From Trichopria drosophilae (Eukaryota; Arthropoda; Insecta; Hymenoptera; Diapriidae), in the NCBI GenBank assembly GCA_030407085.1, contig CM059585.1, forward strand, positions 115,929,501 through 115,993,500: a stretch of 64,000 nucleotides of DNA, given 5' to 3'. The position numbers and the translations under genes were made by a program. The notes beneath the pieces are model-generated. The model worked only from the letters and a program-made list of their open reading frames with translations, ran no database searches and was not told where the DNA came from. Shown piece by piece: positions 21,290 through 35,300 of this stretch (positions are counted from its first letter, which is position 1; each line of letters starts with the position of its first letter).

Positions 21290-22317
21290 CAGAAACTGTT
21301 TTTGTTCAGAACTTGTTTTACTTCAAAATTATACATTCACATATTTTGATTTATTTTGTTTTTCGTTTCAAAATGGCGTCTGAACGTTGAAAATTTTTGA
21401 AAGTGAAGAAAATGCTATTATTTCGGATCTGCTTTTCTTTGTAGTAAAATCGTACAAATAAGTTATTACGAGTTTTGTACGACCTATTTTGATTTACGGA
21501 AACAGTAATATCCCATAAAATCCAATTTCAAGATGGCGACTGTCATGTGCTCAGTAGAAATACGTGTATTTCGAGACAACCAAAATTGGTGTGAAATTTG
21601 CTAATTACCATCTCATAGGTTTCAGTCATCACTAAACTCAAATCTTGAGTCAGTTTACCGAAATTAAAAATGGCGGATCCAATATGGCTGACCCGTTATG
21701 TAAAATTTCACATTTCTGAAATAGGAAAAATACTATCGTATTCCACTCAGATTTTCAAGTCAACATTATTCTTTTTGGGTTATATAAATGGTTTTTGTGA
21801 CAGTCGCCATCTTGAAATTAGATTTTATAGGATATTACTGCTTCCGTAAATCAAAATAGGTCATACAAAACTCGTAATAACTTATTTGTACGATTTACTA
21901 CAAAAAAAAACCTAGCAATCCGAAATAACAGCATTTTCTTCACTTTCAAAAATTTTCAATGTTCAGACGCCATTTTGAAACGAAAAACAAAATAAATCAA
22001 AATATGTGAATGTATAATTTTGAAGTAAAACAATCGGGAACACGTTTCTGACAGATTAGAAGGTGATCTGAAACCGGTATCATAGTTAAAAATGCATTTT
22101 AAAAAAAATTTGTAACTAAAAAATCGCGTTTTTTTCTGTATTTTTGTAAAAAAATTGTGTTAAACGTCATTTTTCGAAAATTTCAGTAGCGCCAATCGAA
22201 AGAGCGACCTCAAAACTAGTCAGATATAGATGTTTCCATTTTTTTAAAATTTTTATTTTATACATAAAACGATGCTGAAATCCATGTGCAAATTGTGTAC
22301 ATTTGGGACTTAAAGGG
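21290..22317. repeat. Foldback element, left end lost
   Basis: Arms at about 21290-21550 and 21800-22050 are reverse complements (shared blocks such as TTTCAAAATGGCGTCTGAAC and TTCAAGATGGCGACTGTCA). The right side continues to GGGACTTAAAGGG followed by TTAA (22318-22321), the terminus seen in the TTAA family. No matching CCC terminus is found on the left, so that end was deleted or diverged. Confidence 0.65.
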
Positions 22318-22321
22318 TTAA

Positions 22322-22805
22322 GACAATAATAACTTTCTAATTTTACTATTTGACTTGCGCCTCAGGGTTATATTTTGTGTTGTCAATTTGAAATTTATGT
22401 AAAATTGCAAAATTTATCATTAAACATCTAACAAACGGGCTAAACCTCTTCAAATTTTTTTACAATGTTTCTAGCGTTATTTTCTACGTTGTAGCAGTTT
22501 TTCGTAAAGATCTGCAAAGTAGTTTTTCGCCAGTTTATTAAAATGACCCTTCCGTGGACGTATTGAATAGGATTCACATGTAAAAATTGCCAATACAGAA
22601 AAAAATCATGAGTAGAATTTGCCGAACTTAGTTATGTAAAATTTACCGAGTCTCATTTAAAAGCAAAATTTATTGAAAAATTATAAATAAATAGTACTGT
22701 ATCCTTTAAGTAATAAGATTTTAAATGACGTGTCATTATGGATTAACGAAAAACTAGGCTAGATATTCTATAACAGCACTCGCAAGAAAACTGACACCAG
22801 TTATA
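22322..22805. other. Spacer, nothing recognised
   Basis: AT-rich sequence between two TTAA-type foldbacks; no frame or motif of note. Confidence 0.35.
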
Positions 22806-22809
22806 TTAA

Positions 22810-25062
22810 CCCATTAACGCCGAGAAGTCCTGAAATTCTACTTCAACTTCTTAAGTATATAAATTGTACAAATAATTTTTTGTTTTTTTCTAAACTAACT
22901 TATCTAGACGTTTTAAAGGTCGCTCTTCTCGAATATCGGGTTTAGAACATTTAAAAATGAGTATTTTCACTAGATTTTTAATGTTTTTTCTAAAAATATC
23001 GTTTTTTTACGACATTTTTCCTCAATGAATCCAAATTTTTTAAAAATTCTGCGCTTCCGCCGGCTTCTAATGCACGTAATCGGTGGACCCGATAATTGTA
23101 CTAAAGAGTTGTGGAGGAAAAAAATTTTTTTAAGCTTGGCGCATCAAAAATGTCGGCCGCAATGACAATTTTTTTTTTAAACGTGACAAATTTTTATTTC
23201 GGAAACTATAGACTTTAGAGAAATTTTTCTCAGAACAAAAATGTCTTAGAATTGGCCAAAGAATACCCTCAAATTTTTTTAGAATGTTTTGATGCAATTT
23301 TTGGTTTCTCAAAAATTCAAAAAATGTTGAAACGTTATTTAAAAAATGAAAAAATTTGAGAGTATTCTTTAACATTTTTTTAATCATTTTTTCTTCCAAA
23401 ACTATAGACTTTAGAGAAAAATTTTTTAGAACATATTTGACTTAGAATTAGTTAAAGAATACTCTCAAATTTTTTAAATGACGTTTCAAAATTTCGATTT
23501 TTTGAATTTTTGAAAAACCAAAGATTGCATCAAAACATTCTAACAAAATTTGAAGCTATTCTTTGGCCAATTCTAAGACATTTTTGTTCTAAGAAAAATG
23601 TCTCTAAAGTCTATAGTTTCCGAGATAAAAATTTGTCACGTTTAAGAAAGAAATTCTCATTGCGGCCGCCATTTTGGATGCGTCAAGCTTTTAAAAAAAA
23701 TTGTTTTCCTCCACAACTCTTTAGTACAACTATCGGGTCTACCGATTAGAAGCTGGTGGAAGAGCAGAATTTTTAAAAAATTTGGATTCATTGAGGAAAA
23801 ATGTCGTAAAAAACGATATTTTTAGAAAAAACATTAAAAATCTAGTGAAAATACTTATTTTTAAATGTTCTGAACCCGATAATCGAAAAGAGCGACCTCT
23901 TAAACGTCTAGATACGATAGTTTAGAAAAAAATAAAAAATTAGTTGTACAATTTATATACTTAACCCATTAAGTCCTGAATGGACGTTTTTTCACTACAA
24001 TTTTCAACGGTTGTATTTAGTGTAAAAAAAGGCTCTAAAAAATTTGAAAGAAGACATATCTGACGTAAAATTAACTGAACTTTCAGAATCTGTTATTACA
24101 TTTTTCAGAAAATGCAACCGTGAAAAACTATATTCGATTTTTTCAAAAAAATCATGCATTTTTCAAATGAATTTTTTTTTCATTTCGTCTTTTCACATTG
24201 AAATTGTTTCAGAATTCCTCTAAACGGTAAAGAAATCGTGTCCTCGAGACTTAAACTTTAAGATGTGCCTATGTCCATTTTGAAAATAAAGGTAAAAGCA
24301 TCCAAAATGGCGGCCCAAAGTCTTGTCGAGAAAAATTTCGAAAAAAATTCGAAAAAAATTGTCGAGAAGTTCAGGAATTTTTTATTTGAAAATGGTAGAC
24401 TTTAGGAGAAAATGTTACGGAAGAAAAATTTCTTGCAATTAATCAAAGAATGCCCGAAAATTTTTTTAGAATTTTTTGACGACTTTTTCGATTTGTCAAA
24501 ATTTTGGGATTTTGAAAAATGAAAAAAGTGTTTAAAAAATTCTGAACAAAATTCAGCGTATTCTTTGAATAATTGTAAGAACTTTTTGTTCTGTAACATT
24601 TTTTCCTAAAGTCGATCGTCTTTGAATAAAAAATTCCTGAATTTTTCGCTAATTTTTTCGTGTTTGGGCCGCCATTTTGGATGCTTTTACCTTTATTTTC
24701 AAAATGGACATAGGCACATCTTAAAGTTTAAGTCTCGAGGACACGATTTCTTTACCGTTTAGAGGAATTCTGAAACAATTTCAATGTGAAAAGACGAAAT
24801 GAAAAAAAAATTCATTTGAAAAATGCATGATTTTTTTGAAAAAATCGAATATAGTTTTTCACGGTTGCATTTTCTGAAAAATGTAATAACAGATTCTGAA
24901 AGTTCAGTTAATTTTACGTCAGATATGTCTTCTTTCAAATTTTTTAGAGCCTTTTTTCACACTAAATACAACCGTTGAAAATTGTAGTGAAAAAACGTCC
25001 ATTCAGGACTTAATGGGTTAAGACGTTGAAGTAGAATTTCAGGACTTCTCAGCGTTAAAGGG
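22810..25062. mobile_element. TTAA-flanked foldback (outer), carrying a second one inside
   Basis: The ends are CCCATTAACGCCGAGAAGTC and the inverse GACTTCTCAGCGTTAAAGGG, with TTAA at 22806-22809 and 25063-25066. Arms of roughly 570 bp meet near 23400. The right arm is interrupted at 23961 by a complete second element. Without it the element is 1196 bp. Mirror frames of 79-89 codons at 23130-23399 and 23510-23749 are arm shadows, not genes. Confidence 0.88.
23965..25017. mobile_element. TTAA-flanked foldback (inner, 1053 bp), almost a perfect palindrome
   Basis: The ends are CCCATTAAGTCCTGAATGG and its inverse, with TTAA at 23961-23964 and 25018-25021. The two halves are reverse complements over nearly the whole length, with the centre near 24490. 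The opposite arm of the host element (TATATAAATTGTAC beside CTTAAGAAG, near 22845) preserves the uninterrupted TTAA target, which confirms the insertion and its duplication. Confidence 0.9.
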
Positions 25063-25066
25063 TTAA

Positions 25067-26287
25067 ATATAAAAATTATCTGAATTTGTTTACTTGGAAA
25101 AGATTTTAATACATCATTGGCGTTAATCAAGCATTTAAAAGATAAATTCCAGATAAACTGCAAAAAATTAGGATTGTTCTTTTAATTATTTGTATCAACA
25201 ATGGTTACTCAACTTTTACGGTAAATTTTACTTAAGTTCTGGGTACAATCTACTCATTATTTTTTGCTGTGAACTTTAAAAATTTATTTCTCAAGTTCCA
25301 TGTAGCTAGGGCCGCTTAGATTTTAAGAGAATCTAGTTAATATGCTTAAGTATTTACTGTAAAAATTTCAAGTTCTTTGTCAAACTTTTCATATTTTTCA
25401 CTCATCTTTACTGGCAACTTCATGCAATAAAGATATTTGTTTTCATTTTCGGTTTAAAAAATGTTTAATAATCTTACGAAATATCCTATTGTAAGCGAGA
25501 TATTAATGGGATTTAAACTATTTTCCTTTAGAACTTATTTATGTCAATTGCGTTGATAATTTACGAACGAATCTTGGCAAACTATTACATAATACAACTG
25601 ATAAACAACAAATTTTTTGAATACCAAGTAAATGTAGGAAAGTGCCACACAGTAGTTTTACATGACGGAGAATAATTAGTTTCGAATGAAACAATTTAAA
25701 TTACGTTATAGAGGTTTGCATAGGAAACTGTAGGACACATTTTTTACAGAAGCAAAAGAAAATGTACTCTTTTACGACCATAAAAATTAATGCTGCTTAT
25801 TTTCTGAAATAAAACGTTAGAAATAAAATTATCTAAATTTATTTGAATCTTATTATTTAGAAAAATGGTTTGTCTTAATCCGAAAAATTATGATCTTTCG
25901 AACTGCCGAAAATTGTCCTGTAATTGAAATATAGTTTCAAGCTATGAAGATAAGTTGAAGATTACGTAAATTGTTAATTATTTAATTTATAACTTGATTA
26001 TTATTTACCAACTTGATTTCGACAGTAAAATTTCTTCTTTGTTTCTATTTGTACTTACCGTATGAAACTTATGAGTTAACCTCAAAAAAAAAGATATTTT
26101 CTTAGGTTATGTACAAGATTGGTCAAATTTCAGACTTTATAACCTTAAAACAGTTTTCTTGTAGATTTTTTATGTCAAACGTCTAATTATCTGATTCAAT
26201 CTAACAAAAGATAATGTAACAAGGATATTGTAATATATTTTGAAGAGAGGAGCAATTAAGAAACATTAACTAAAAATCGAAAAATTA
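25067..26287. other. 3' flank of Nup88
   Basis: AT-rich intergenic sequence downstream of Nup88. I see no gene or repeat terminus here. Confidence 0.4.
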
Positions 26288-26293
26288 TTTATT
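26288..26293 (-). terminator. Likely Nup88 polyadenylation signal
   Basis: AATAAA on the minus strand, about 32 bases past the Nup88 stop codon. The short distance is acceptable for a compact 3' UTR, but a more distal site is possible. Confidence 0.45.
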
Positions 26294-26324
26294 TTTCATC
26301 TTTGTACCTATATTACACCCTTAA

Positions 26325-29300
26325 TCATAACTCAACTTGATTCTGAAGAGTTTTCACGCGTGTGGTTAAATCCGCCAAGACTTCCGATCTGAAATTATGC
26401 CATATCATATAATATTAAACATAAACAAATTAAATTCACGTTACATTTTTCCCTAAAACGAAAAAGAAAACTTACATCTGCATGAGAGTACTCGAGATGG
26501 TATCTACTTGAGAATCGCTGAGAATAAGTTGTGATTCTGTCAAATCGTTTTGTGCATCATTCGTCGTTTGCGTCGTTGACACCTTCTTTTTGAATTTCTC
26601 TAGACGAGCGGCCAGATCTTTCACATTTTGCGACATTTTTTTAATACCTTCTGCTTCTGATCGCTCAACAGGTGTCATAAAAGGTGCCTTAAGGTTGACG
26701 AATCTTAGTGATGCCTCCGCCCTTACAAAACAATATAATATACCTCTCTTTCTTTGGATATTTATTTCTTAATAATATCACTGAGAGAAAAAAAAGTAGT
26801 AATATTTACAATGTCGAGATAGTCAAGTTGACATTCTCAAAATTTATTTAGTAAAATGTATACAATTTGTTTAGTGAAATGATAATTTATATCTTAAATA
26901 TGGTGGCGACGGATATTTAATATATGTAAATTAATTGTACAATAAAAAATGTACAATAAATTTAATAAATATGTATATTAATGCGACAAAGAAGGGTTCA
27001 ATTCCTCGTCTGGGTAAGTGTTTTTTTTTAGATTTTGGCGCGCACGTTAAATAATATAAAAATAATTCTCCAACTTTTGTAGATTTCTTATCTGCTAGTA
27101 ACTTTCCCAATGGGAATATTCTAAATATTTTAACTAACATATTTTTTAGCGATTGTAATATTCTGAGAATATTTTGGTGTTAGCAATTACTCCAGTTTGT
27201 TTTTGGTAGTTATTACCTGGTAAGAATACTATTTTTCTATTTTTGTTCTTTAAAATTATTTGTTCTGAGTTATTGTGAGTACGGTTGTGTTTAAGTTCAG
27301 ATTTTACTAATTTTTCTCCCAGTGTAATGATTTTAAAAGCATCTGACTTTTAAATTATTGAAAGATGATAAAAAGTGAAACCATCTTCTGAATAAAATTA
27401 ATTCGTACCTTCTAGCAAGTTCTTCTTGCTTATCTTTGATATCTTCGTATCGTTCTGCCAGATGTTCAGCTGTCTGTTGAAGGTCTTTCTTTTCTTCGAT
27501 CAAACTCGCAAGTTCTTTCAGTTGATGATTCTTTAGAACCTTCAACGCCCGAACTTTCTTACTGAATTCCTCGCGAACCTGGTCGTGTCGTACCAAATGT
27601 TTTCGAAACAGAGTTGTAGTTCGGTCCAGTATCTGAACATCATAAAAGAAATACGCACATTTCTTTCTTATATTATCTTTATGCCCATTTTTATAAATTA
27701 TTTTCTGAAATCATTTAGAATTTAAATCCTATTTAACCTTACGTACCTCAAGATATTCTCGTGGCGTATGATTTACTCCCGACTGACCCGTTATAGTTAA
27801 AGGTTGAGAAGATTCGTGTTTCAATAATTGTTGAATAGTGAAATCGAATGGCTCTCTCCTCACCTTAAATCGATAAATAATTATCGATAAAAATAAATTG
27901 TATTAGTTAAGCTGTACCATTTATTGTGGCAAATTTCTTATAATTTATTTTCTATTTACAGATCCGAACTTGTGTTGTAAAGATCCGAATGATCCTTGTT
28001 AAATATCAAATTAAAGATTATTATGAAACTAAAACTATAATAAAGGAAATTATTTGAGGTAAGCGTTTTTACCTCTTTGCTGAAACTGGGTAATTCTTGA
28101 TTAGGCAGTGTAATTTTCGGTAAACAATAAAAGTCTACGATAGAACGATTCACTACAATCCCAGTATGTAGCAAAGCAATGATGAGGCACGGTTCCTCCA
28201 GCAATCCGAAACCTAAGACTGGGGTATCCTCATTTTCCCCTGTGTATTTTGTGCGAGTCGTTATGAGGTATTCGGAATTTGATTGTTTGTCCAATGCCGG
28301 AAGATGAAGGTCTAAATTGTCTACATTTACAAGCGTGAAAATGATTTTAAAACCATACTATTTATAAGACACAATAATGGATAAAATGTGCCTTATAAAT
28401 TCTCTAAATTTCTTTTAGTTTCTTTAATTTCTCTACATCACTCTTTAGGAGTGAAATGTTTACTCGTTAAAAGTGAGAATCTTCACTCAATAAACCTTTA
28501 TATGCACACATTTTTGTGATTTATGCGAAATTTGTTATTCCAAAGTGTTTGAAATTGCTAATTACGAATGTACACTTGGAATGTGAAAATTCAATATAAC
28601 GGATTCAAAATGGCGGATCAAAATGCGAAAACCGGAATTTTATGATATTTTTTACTGTCATATTGGATGACCCATTTTAAATTTCGGAAAAATGACTACG
28701 GATTCGCAATCAGCGTCTTAAAAAATATAGGATGTGTCAAGTGACGTTTTAGTATTTCGTACTCTTAACAAAATTCTTTCGAAAAAATGTTATGGTTTAA
28801 ATACTTCATTTGTTTACGTTTAAATTTTTTATTATTACTAAGGACATCATATGTTTAGTTTTATCAACCAAAATAACAAAAATCTTAGTTAAATTCGTAT
28901 GTCCGCCATTTTGGATCCACCATTTGGACTTTTGAGAAACTGACATCAGATTCGTCACCAAAAATCCCGGAGTAAAAAGTTTCATACGAATCTGTTAATT
29001 TTTAAAAAAGCCGACTGTCAAATTGGATCCGCTATTTTGAATTTTGAGTAAATGATATCAGATTCACATTGAACTAAATAAATTAGTAACGCTATGAAGA
29101 AGACGTTTTTCTTCCATTTAGAACAATCAAAAGTAAATAATATTAAAGATGCATTATTATTATTGTAAAAACCTGCGTATTACATGTGACGATTTTAACC
29201 ATTTATTAACCGTTTCGTCCTGAAATGCCCTAAATTTTGATTTCTCATGGAGAAAGTCACTCAATCGTTTTCAGATTGACCATATCCGCCGCCATTTTTT

Positions 29301-32300
29301 TACTATGGCGGTTTAAACATAAAAAAATCGTGAATTTTGAAAAAAATTTGTTCAAATAATCGTATTTTTGAACAGGAAACCGTGTTCGAATCAAGCTGAA
29401 TCTCTGTATCTGGTGGAGTAAATAGTTATACTAAAAGATAGGATGGTCATTAATTCACCATTCAAAATGGCGGATTCAAAATGGCGGACCTCAGTGAACA
29501 TTTTGTTGAAAAATGTCTGGACGCTCTAACTGAACAATTATGAGCTTGTTTTAAAAAATGCTAAGAATAAAAAATTCTTAGAATTCGCCGAGAAATATAG
29601 TGGATTTTTTCAGATTTTTTAAATGAATTTTTGAAAATTTTTTTTCAAAATTCTTTTCAAAATTGTAATTTTGTTTTCGAAAAATTCTGAACAAAATTTA
29701 GTGCATTCACTGATGAATTCTAAGAGTTTTTTATTCTATGCATTTTTTGCCAAAAGTTGATAGTTTTTGAGAAAGAAAAATTTTAAACTGTAATATTTGA
29801 AATTCATTTCCTCGAAAACTATCAACTTTTGGAAAAAATTGCAAAGAACAAAAAAACTCTTATAATTCATCAGAGAATGCACTAAATTTTGTTCAGAATT
29901 TTTCGTAAATAAATTACAAATTTGAAAAAAATTTTGAAAAAAAATTTCTCAAAACTTCATTTAAAAAATCTGAAAAAATTCCACTATATTTCTCAATGAA
30001 TTCTAAGAACTTTTTATTATCAACATTTTTTTTAAAAAGCTCGTAGCTTTTGAGTTAGATCGTCCAGAAATTTTTCAACAAAATTTTGACCGCCATTTTG
30101 AAGCCGCTATTTTGAATGGAGAATTAATAACCATCCTACCTTTTAGTGTAACTAATTACTCCACCAGATACAGAGACTTAGCTGGTTCCAAACACGGTTT
30201 CCTGTTCAAATATACAATCATTTCAAGAAATTTGTTCAAAATTCACAATTTTTTTATGTTTAAACCGCCATAGTAAAAAAAATGGCGGCAGATATGGTCA
30301 ATCTGAAACCGGATTTAGAAAGTTCGAGAAAAAATACAATAGGTATGGTTATATCAAAACGATTGAGTGATTTTTCAGAAAGTCAAAATTTACGGCATTT
30401 CAGGACGAAACGGGTTAATTCTCAAAACCATGTAGATATCTTAAAAATTAAGCAGTAGTAGTTATTATTCGTAAATTACTGGTTCTCAATACATTTTTTT
30501 TTTAAATTCATCCGCCATATTGGATCTGTCATTTTGAATTTTTGTCATAGCAAAAAATGATCATTCTGACATCCTTGTCGGGGCTATTCAATAAGTCATT
30601 ACAATCCCATACATTTTTACCTTTTTTGCGTTACTGTGTTTCTATTTATAGTTGACATATCGAAAAACGACTTTGGAGGATCGCTAGACATAGGAGACAA
30701 GGAGAAACCATTTTTAATACTATTGCCCGATGTAGACCCAAAAAAAAACCTTAATGACACTCGTACTTAATAATTTAACTAATTGAAATAAATCTTTTAA
30801 AATTGCGTTTTTATAGATTATTTAAAATGTATTCATTAAAATCTTTAAAACATAGAACAAAAGAAAACAAATACATAAAGAAACGCAAAAACAATTATGA
30901 AAACCTGAAAAATAATCAAGTAGGAGAATGTTTTACATGTAGATATTTCTAACTTATCATATTTAAACAATTTCATTCGCTTTTATATGCAACGTATTTA
31001 ATTAATGGTTCTAAATAATACTGAAATAAACAGATTTATATAAATATGTCAAATAAATTTTGTTTATTAATAATTTATTAAATATTAAAATCGGATTTTT
31101 AATATTAACAAATGGTTTGATAATTCCATTAACATATTTTAACTATTAATAAATAAATTTTCGACGGTATGAAGTTATTTAATTCGACACATTTATTAAT
31201 GATTATTAATGATTTGCCTACAATAGAAATTGCTCATCTCCCGGGAAAAAATGGATTATATATAATTATATATAATTTTTGATACAATTAGATCCAATTA
31301 TATATAATAATATATAATTATATATGTTTATATACGATTATATACAATTATATACAATTTTTGATACAATCAGATCCAATTATATATAATTATATATAAT
31401 TATATATGGGTTTTGGCCGTATATAATTATATACAAAGCCGTCAATTATATACAATTATATATGGTAATATATAATTATATATGTTTATATACGATTATA
31501 TATAATTATATACGGCCAAAATCCATATATAATTATATATAATTATATATAATAATATATAATTGGATCTAATTGTATCAAAAATTGTATATAATTATAT
31601 ATAATCGTATATAAAAATATATAATTATATATTATTATATATAATTGCATCTAAATTTATATATAATTATATATAATCCATTTTTTCACGGGCTTATATT
31701 TTATAATTTGTACAGGTATCAAGTAGACATTTGTCCAATGCTTAATTATACTTTTTAATATTTTTTCATACATTTTACATTGCTTTTGCTGAACGTTGAT
31801 CTTAATCGATTGCAACTTAATTTTCAGATTTATTTAATACTTAATTTAAAAACTTTTCTACAATATTTCTTACGCTAATAGAAAACGTATAGGATGTAGA
31901 ATTTATGGTTGTTGAAATCCATTTTTATGTTGACTCTCAACCAGAAGCATAATTCGACCCATTAAAGTTTAATTTGATATGAACATTCTTACATTGATAC
32001 ATGCTAAATGATTTATCGAAAATGTTATTAAGTAGGTAAAAAACTAACCTTCATTTGCAGAGATAAAGTCATCCAATTGGGAAACCATGGTCATATTTAC
32101 GATATGAATTCCAGCATTGTGCGAACAAAAATATCTAAAATTTAAATTTTCGTGTAATTAATCATATTACAATTACATATTACCAGTATTTCGTTGTGTC
32201 ATATAATGTAGAATCTATATGTGGTAATTTCTCTGATGTGCACGAATCGTTAAATTGATATTTCGTCATGTCACCATTGCAAATAATACTATAAACTATA

Positions 32301-35300
32301 GATAACGTTGTTTAATAAATTCAGATGGACACGAATACTCAACATAATTATGAAAATTTTCAAAATTCTTAGTAATATACATATAAGTAACATGCTCGTT
32401 AATAATCGAGATTATACTATACGTATTAAGTAAATTAGTACTGATATTTTATGATATTTCTTGGTTCTGTATGATACAATATGTAAATAAACAAATGATC
32501 TTTTTTTATGTAACATTTTGTGTTTACTAACTATTGAATTTAATATTTGAAAGCGAATATCCCTCTAGCGCTAATAATTATAACTAACAGCAGAACTAAT
32601 GACACCCATTGGATATATCTCTATTGAAACATTTTACTATCCATATATATTAAATTTTGGGGTCCACGGATTTTTTTCTGAAAATGTTTGATACGAAAAC
32701 TCGACTTTTTTGTAAATAATCGAACGTACCGATTTAGATTCAGATTTTTGTTGAAATATTAATGACAGATTCATAAAGTTCGATAAGTTCTCCATAAGAA
32801 ATGATTGATTTCGAAGTTTTGCAATATCGGTAATACATAACATACAGATGTTGAAAACTGCAGATGTAAAATATTAAAGTGAAATTTTCACTTTTGAGTG
32901 CAGCCATTTTCAGCTGACTTTAGTCAGATAATTTGACGGAAAGACTAGAGAAGCTGATGTATTGAACACTCGCCGCTTGGTGGCGCATATGTATCTTATC
33001 GAACACCCTATGCAGTATTATTCTCGCAAGCGGTGAAATACGATTAATTACGTATATAAGAAATTTGCGTTCTGAATTGAACATACCAGTACCACTCGTT
33101 GTTTGCGATTACCGAATGGGATAATAGACAGTGACATTTACAGTAAAATATTTCTTTGTACAAAATTTCACTTTAAGGAGAGTGATACTGTACCTAAAAC
33201 TGAGATTTCACTGTTGTACAGTGAGTTTACACTTTCAAGATTTTAAATCGTTACTCTTACAAACTTTACTAGTGGTAATATGCTGTAGTTAATATATTTT
33301 ACAGCCTTAGCACAGAAATAATAATTAAATTACAGAAAGTAAATACGATTGTAAAGTACACATTTCTTAGAGAAATTACTTTTTTCATTACCTGTCATCT
33401 ATGTACCTACATTCGTGCATCCACTTAATTGCGACAGTTAATTAATTAAAAACGTATAATAAGGTAAATAAAACTGGTTAAGACTGCAGTTTTTTTCGTC
33501 AGGACTTTACTATTATAGAACCTGTATATTATTACAAATTTTAGTAGATATTTACTTCAATTCCTACTTTTATACTTGTGGCTTCATTACTACCTCAAAC
33601 AGGAATAAAATAAATTTAAAAAATATGTTAAGTTTGCTAGTTTTCATTTAAATATATAAGCTTCGCTATTAGTTATTAAAACCATTAAAATATTAAACTT
33701 AACTAAAGTACTTATTATTTTCCTATTCCATGGTTTTGTACTTGGTAATAGTTTCTACTAGCATCATTCTATTAATTTCTGATAATTAGTTGTAGTTTTC
33801 TCTATTATCTCCTGAGAAATTACCACACATAAATAATTAAACGACAATAATATGACGACGTGTAGCTTAAAAAATAAACTCTAACCTTGATCTATTTGAT
33901 TTGTCTGGGTGTAAAAGAATGGGGCAACTATACTTTTTATCCTCGTCCGTGTAAAATAGTCCCAATTCCAATTCTACACACTCAAATACATACAAAGCAT
34001 CCTCCGGAGCATGAAGGCTATAGTTTGAACCATACTGTGGCCATGAAAAAAACAAACCACTTGATTAATTTCTTAAATTTTTTTACTCTCAGTAGTGGAA
34101 TTCCTTTCGATTTATAAATTAAATAAAAACAAGGAAAATCTTCTTGTTCATGAATATAGTCCTTGAAGTAAATAATTTTCTTAAAAATTAGAATATCCAT
34201 TAAACCTGGTTAAAATTAAAAATAACACCGTTTCGGCAGTATTGTGGACCCTTTTCAAAATTACGGTGCTTTAAATAAGTATTTATGTATAACAAATTAT
34301 AATGTAACTTATAAAATAAACTTATCAGATGAAACAAAAACGAAATAAATATGAGATGAATTGTAGGGATAGAAAAAACTTTTATAATGAGCATTAACTG
34401 GTCGAGATAATGTTCCCCCAGGTAGATAACCTCAAATTTCTTAAAATTTCAAAAACACTACAAATCTGACTCCGTATTCGAATTTTTTTCGAAGAAAAAA
34501 AACGATGACTTCTGTGATATGTCTACCTGAATTTGGATTAAAATTAAATTAACACATTCATTATATTTCTTAGCATAAGGATCAATTTCAAAGTTGTTGA
34601 TCGTAAATTCTCACCTTCTTTTCGTCGTCTTCAAGATTCTCTCGGAGCAGAATAGCATGATAAATTCGCCCTGTGCACGCGGCGATAATTACTATAGGCG
34701 GCGTAGTCGGTAAGCACATGATCGAGCAAGACTCCACGCCGTAATTGTCAACAGAGGCAGGATACATGGCGAGGGAGCCTAGTACGACAGGCTTTGCGAA
34801 ACTAAGTCAACATACAAAAACCTGACGTTAATTGAGCTCATCAAATTGCTATTGTCTACTAATAAACACATTATTAAATATAAGGGCAATATAAAAAACT
34901 GTCATTTTTTTGTCCAAATAAAAGTAGAAAATGAATGTTTTAGGTTAAAAGCCGGCATTAAAATAACGCGGAGTAGAAATCTTTCAAAAATTACTGAAAA
35001 ACAGTAAGTGCCGCGTTTTTAACTGAACGATCTTCGTAGAATCTTAGATTCAAGAGACGTAATGTGTCGAACGCTCACCGAGTGGTGGCGCACATGTATG
35101 GCATTGAACACACGCATACTGTGTCGTTCTCACAAGTGCTAGAACATGAATAATTCGACATAATAAGCTAAACAATCGTTATGAGTCTCAATCTCTGAAA
35201 AATTACTAATGCAAAAAGTGCAGACTAACTGTGCTATCCACCATTGAATGTTTGAACATCAAAATGTAGCGGATAAATAATAAAACTAAAAATAATAAAT

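Noticed and set aside
23130..23749. Paired 79-89-codon frames with similar proteins on opposite strands
   Set aside because: They are mirror images within the arms of a foldback element.
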